Of a stretch of DNA of 64,000 nt, positions 62,754-64,000 are shown piece by piece; position 1 is the first letter of the stretch; the number at the start of each line of letters is the position of its first letter. The DNA comes from Rubrolithibacter danxiaensis (GTDB taxonomy: Bacteria; Bacteroidota; Bacteroidia; Sphingobacteriales; Sphingobacteriaceae), in assembly GCF_047272945.1 (NCBI RefSeq), contig NZ_JBKOPS010000002.1, positions 186,001 to 250,000 of the forward strand, in the 5' to 3' direction. Made by a program: the position numbers and the translations under genes. The notes below the pieces were generated by a model. The model searched no databases, had not been told where the DNA came from, and was given only the letters and a program-made list of their open reading frames with translations.

Positions 62754-63881
62754 CTATAAAAATCCGTTCCCGTGTGTTAGTCCGATAATATATTTTGAGA
62801 GCGACGGAAATTGCTTAAGTGTCTTTATTCCAAAGGATGAAAGTGCGGTACTGTAGAAAACTTTTTGTATTTTTCTTCCAATCATGAGGCGTGTTGAAAA
62901 CGCCTTTTTCCAGCTGCTCTCATATGTTTTTTCCAACAATTCACGTGTTTCAGGAATAGAAAAATCAGGATGCTTTTGGATAGAATCTGATAATATTTTT
63001 GCTCCATGTATTGCCATCGCCATTCCGTTTCCGCATAAAGGGCTTATCATTCCGGCGGCATCTCCGCAATAGAGAATATGGTCTTCAACCAGTGATTTCT
63101 GTTCAAATGAAATTTCGTTTATCACTTCTGGTTTTTCAAACAGAAATTCAGCTTCAGAGAAACGTTTTTTTAAACAGGGATTTTTAAAAAGCACTTCCTT
63201 TTCAAGTGTTTCTATATTTTTAAGTTGTTTCAATTTCTCTCTGCGGGATAAATAGCACAGGCAATAGCGGTCTGCTTCTATTTTTACAGTACCGCAGTAT
63301 CCTCCCTGAAAGATATCCAGCTGAATAAGATCAGGCGGAAAGTCTGTTTTAATATGATACTTTACACCGATATACGGACTTCTCTTATAAAAAAAACTGC
63401 GACTTAATTTCTGGTCCAGTTTGGATCTTTTTCCGTAAGCTCCAATTACTAAATCGGCGGCAAGAGAGCCTTCCTCTAAATAAACAGAAAAACTGTTCTC
63501 TGCAAATTGGATATCAGTCGCTCTTCGGCCGCAGAGAAAGTTTACTCCTGCAGCCGATGCTTTTTGGTAAATAAAATGATCAAGTGTATACCTGCTAACG
63601 GCAAATCCTCCAAGCCCAAGGCTTGTGCTGAACAATTCGCCACCCGCAGTACTGATGGCCAACCGGGATATTCTGGCAGGAGAAAATTCTTCCGTATCAA
63701 TATCAAGTGATTTAAGGAAAGGAATAACTTCATTGGAAACATACTCGCCGCAAACCCGGTGAAAAGGATAAGATTTTTGCTCTACTACAGTAACTTCAAA
63801 GCCCTCCCGGTTTAGCAAAATAGAAGAAATCAAACCGGAAAGTCCGCCGCCAACAATAACGATTCTTCCTTTCCTGTTCAT
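62754..63881 (-). CDS. FAD-dependent oxidoreductase (geranylgeranyl-reductase-like)
   Basis: This 375-residue flavoprotein has the N-terminal FAD motif IVIVGGGLSGLISSILLN, a following EQKSYPFHRVCGEYVS (a Cys-containing signature of the geranylgeranyl-reductase-like group), and a central GDAAGMISPLCGNGMAMAIHG that contacts FAD. Such enzymes in Bacteroidota lie next to methyltransferase and type III polyketide synthase genes. The next gene upstream is the 3' end of a methyltransferase-like protein 3 bases away, so this is one operon. It lies 11 bases upstream of the histidine kinase. Confidence 0.85.
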   Translation of the reverse strand: MNRKGRIVIVGGGLSGLISSILLNREGFEVTVVEQKSYPFHRVCGEYVSNEVIPFLKSLDIDTEEFSPARISRLAISTAGGELFSTSLGLGGFAVSRYTLDHFIYQKASAAGVNFLCGRRATDIQFAENSFSVYLEEGSLAADLVIGAYGKRSKLDQKLSRSFFYKRSPYIGVKYHIKTDFPPDLIQLDIFQGGYCGTVKIEADRYCLCYLSRREKLKQLKNIETLEKEVLFKNPCLKKRFSEAEFLFEKPEVINEISFEQKSLVEDHILYCGDAAGMISPLCGNGMAMAIHGAKILSDSIQKHPDFSIPETRELLEKTYESSWKKAFSTRLMIGRKIQKVFYSTALSSFGIKTLKQFPSLSKYIIGLTHGNGFL

Positions 63882-63884
63882 GGA

Positions 63885-64000
63885 TTAATCTTTATAAATA
63901 ATCAGCTGCCAGCGGAAAGCCCACATCCATTTTATAGCATACTTCTTTATCCCGGCTTTTACAAGCAAATCAATTAATTCCCGTTTCTTAAATCCCCGCA
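63885..64000 (-). CDS. Methyltransferase-like protein, C-terminal end (continues past window)
   Basis: The last 37 residues are visible and the frame runs off the right edge. The segment RGFKKRELIDLLVKAGIKKY followed by a Trp-rich end (KWMWAFRWQLIIYKD) resembles the C-terminus of SAM-dependent methyltransferases paired with FAD reductases in Bacteroidota type III polyketide clusters. The stop lies 3 bases before the start of the FAD gene, so the two are in one transcript. The catalytic part is outside the window. Confidence 0.6.
   Translation of the reverse strand, partial: RGFKKRELIDLLVKAGIKKYAIKWMWAFRWQLIIYKD

Noticed and set aside
1..64000. CRISPR arrays, insertion sequences, rRNA genes
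   Set aside because: No regularly spaced repeats, transposase motifs or rRNA-like sequence were seen in reading the window.

Overview
The window is chromosomal DNA from a member of the Bacteroidota, probably of the Sphingobacteriia/Chitinophagia group. The reasons are a SusC/SusD/SusE starch locus with a DUF6377 regulator, a PorP/SprF-type relic, several promoters of the Bacteroidota form TTG-N19-TAnnTTTG (best at 14803-14832 and 55631-55660), few Shine-Dalgarno sequences, and low G+C. There is no phage module, insertion sequence or CRISPR array. One tRNA gene (Asp, GTC) is present.

Layout. 1-11.3 kb: end of alanine dehydrogenase, a YihY membrane protein, an M1 aminopeptidase lipoprotein, an ECF sigma factor with a TonB-domain partner, a DUF4197 lipoprotein, two tandem PA2169-type four-helix proteins, pyruvate dehydrogenase E2 and E1-alpha, a DinB protein and a histidine kinase. 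11.3-21.8 kb: prolyl oligopeptidase, LpxH, an EF-P with an unusual loop, 5-formyltetrahydrofolate cyclo-ligase, a DUF5009/HGSNAT-like membrane protein, two DinB proteins, small membrane proteins, a TMEM175-like channel and a GH25 lysozyme. 21.9-41.2 kb: a glycan-degradation region. A GH20 / CocE-like hydrolase / SGNH hydrolase / beta-helix operon is followed by a DUF6377 regulator, susC, susD, susE, a GH13 amylase lipoprotein and a GH97 (SusB-like) glucosidase. The second half forms a complete starch utilisation locus: binding and import by SusC/D/E, surface cleavage by GH13, and periplasmic glucose release by GH97.

41.4-55.5 kb: RtcB; a group of membrane proteins around a winged-helix regulator, in which two operons share the palindrome ACTTTG-N5-CAAAGT over or near their promoters; DUF1810; a decayed PorP/SprF gene; tRNA-Asp; prfA; rarA; an SDR lacking the usual Tyr and Lys; an epimerase-like protein; an OmpA lipoprotein; a YfiT-like DinB protein; a secreted FAD protein with a possible SLH-like tail; and a retropepsin-like/PDZ protein. 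55.7-59.4 kb: an iron-uptake pair (TonB siderophore receptor and PepSY membrane protein) behind a near-ideal promoter with a Fur-like half site and a palindrome at the predicted start of transcription. 59.4-64 kb: a VapBC-type toxin-antitoxin pair with a 54-residue antitoxin, a DUF47-Pit phosphate uptake operon preceded by four PHO-box-like heptamers, a PhoR-like histidine kinase, and the edge of a probable type III polyketide/lipid cluster (FAD reductase and methyltransferase).

The strongest candidates for something undescribed are regulatory or concern active-site substitutions: the shared operator pair at 44.7/45.7 kb, the PHO-box array at 61.7 kb, the Asn-32 EF-P, the SDR with Y-to-S and K-to-R changes, and the GH20/CocE/SGNH/beta-helix operon. 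No wholly novel multigene system is evident. All family assignments come from reading motifs; no database search was run.
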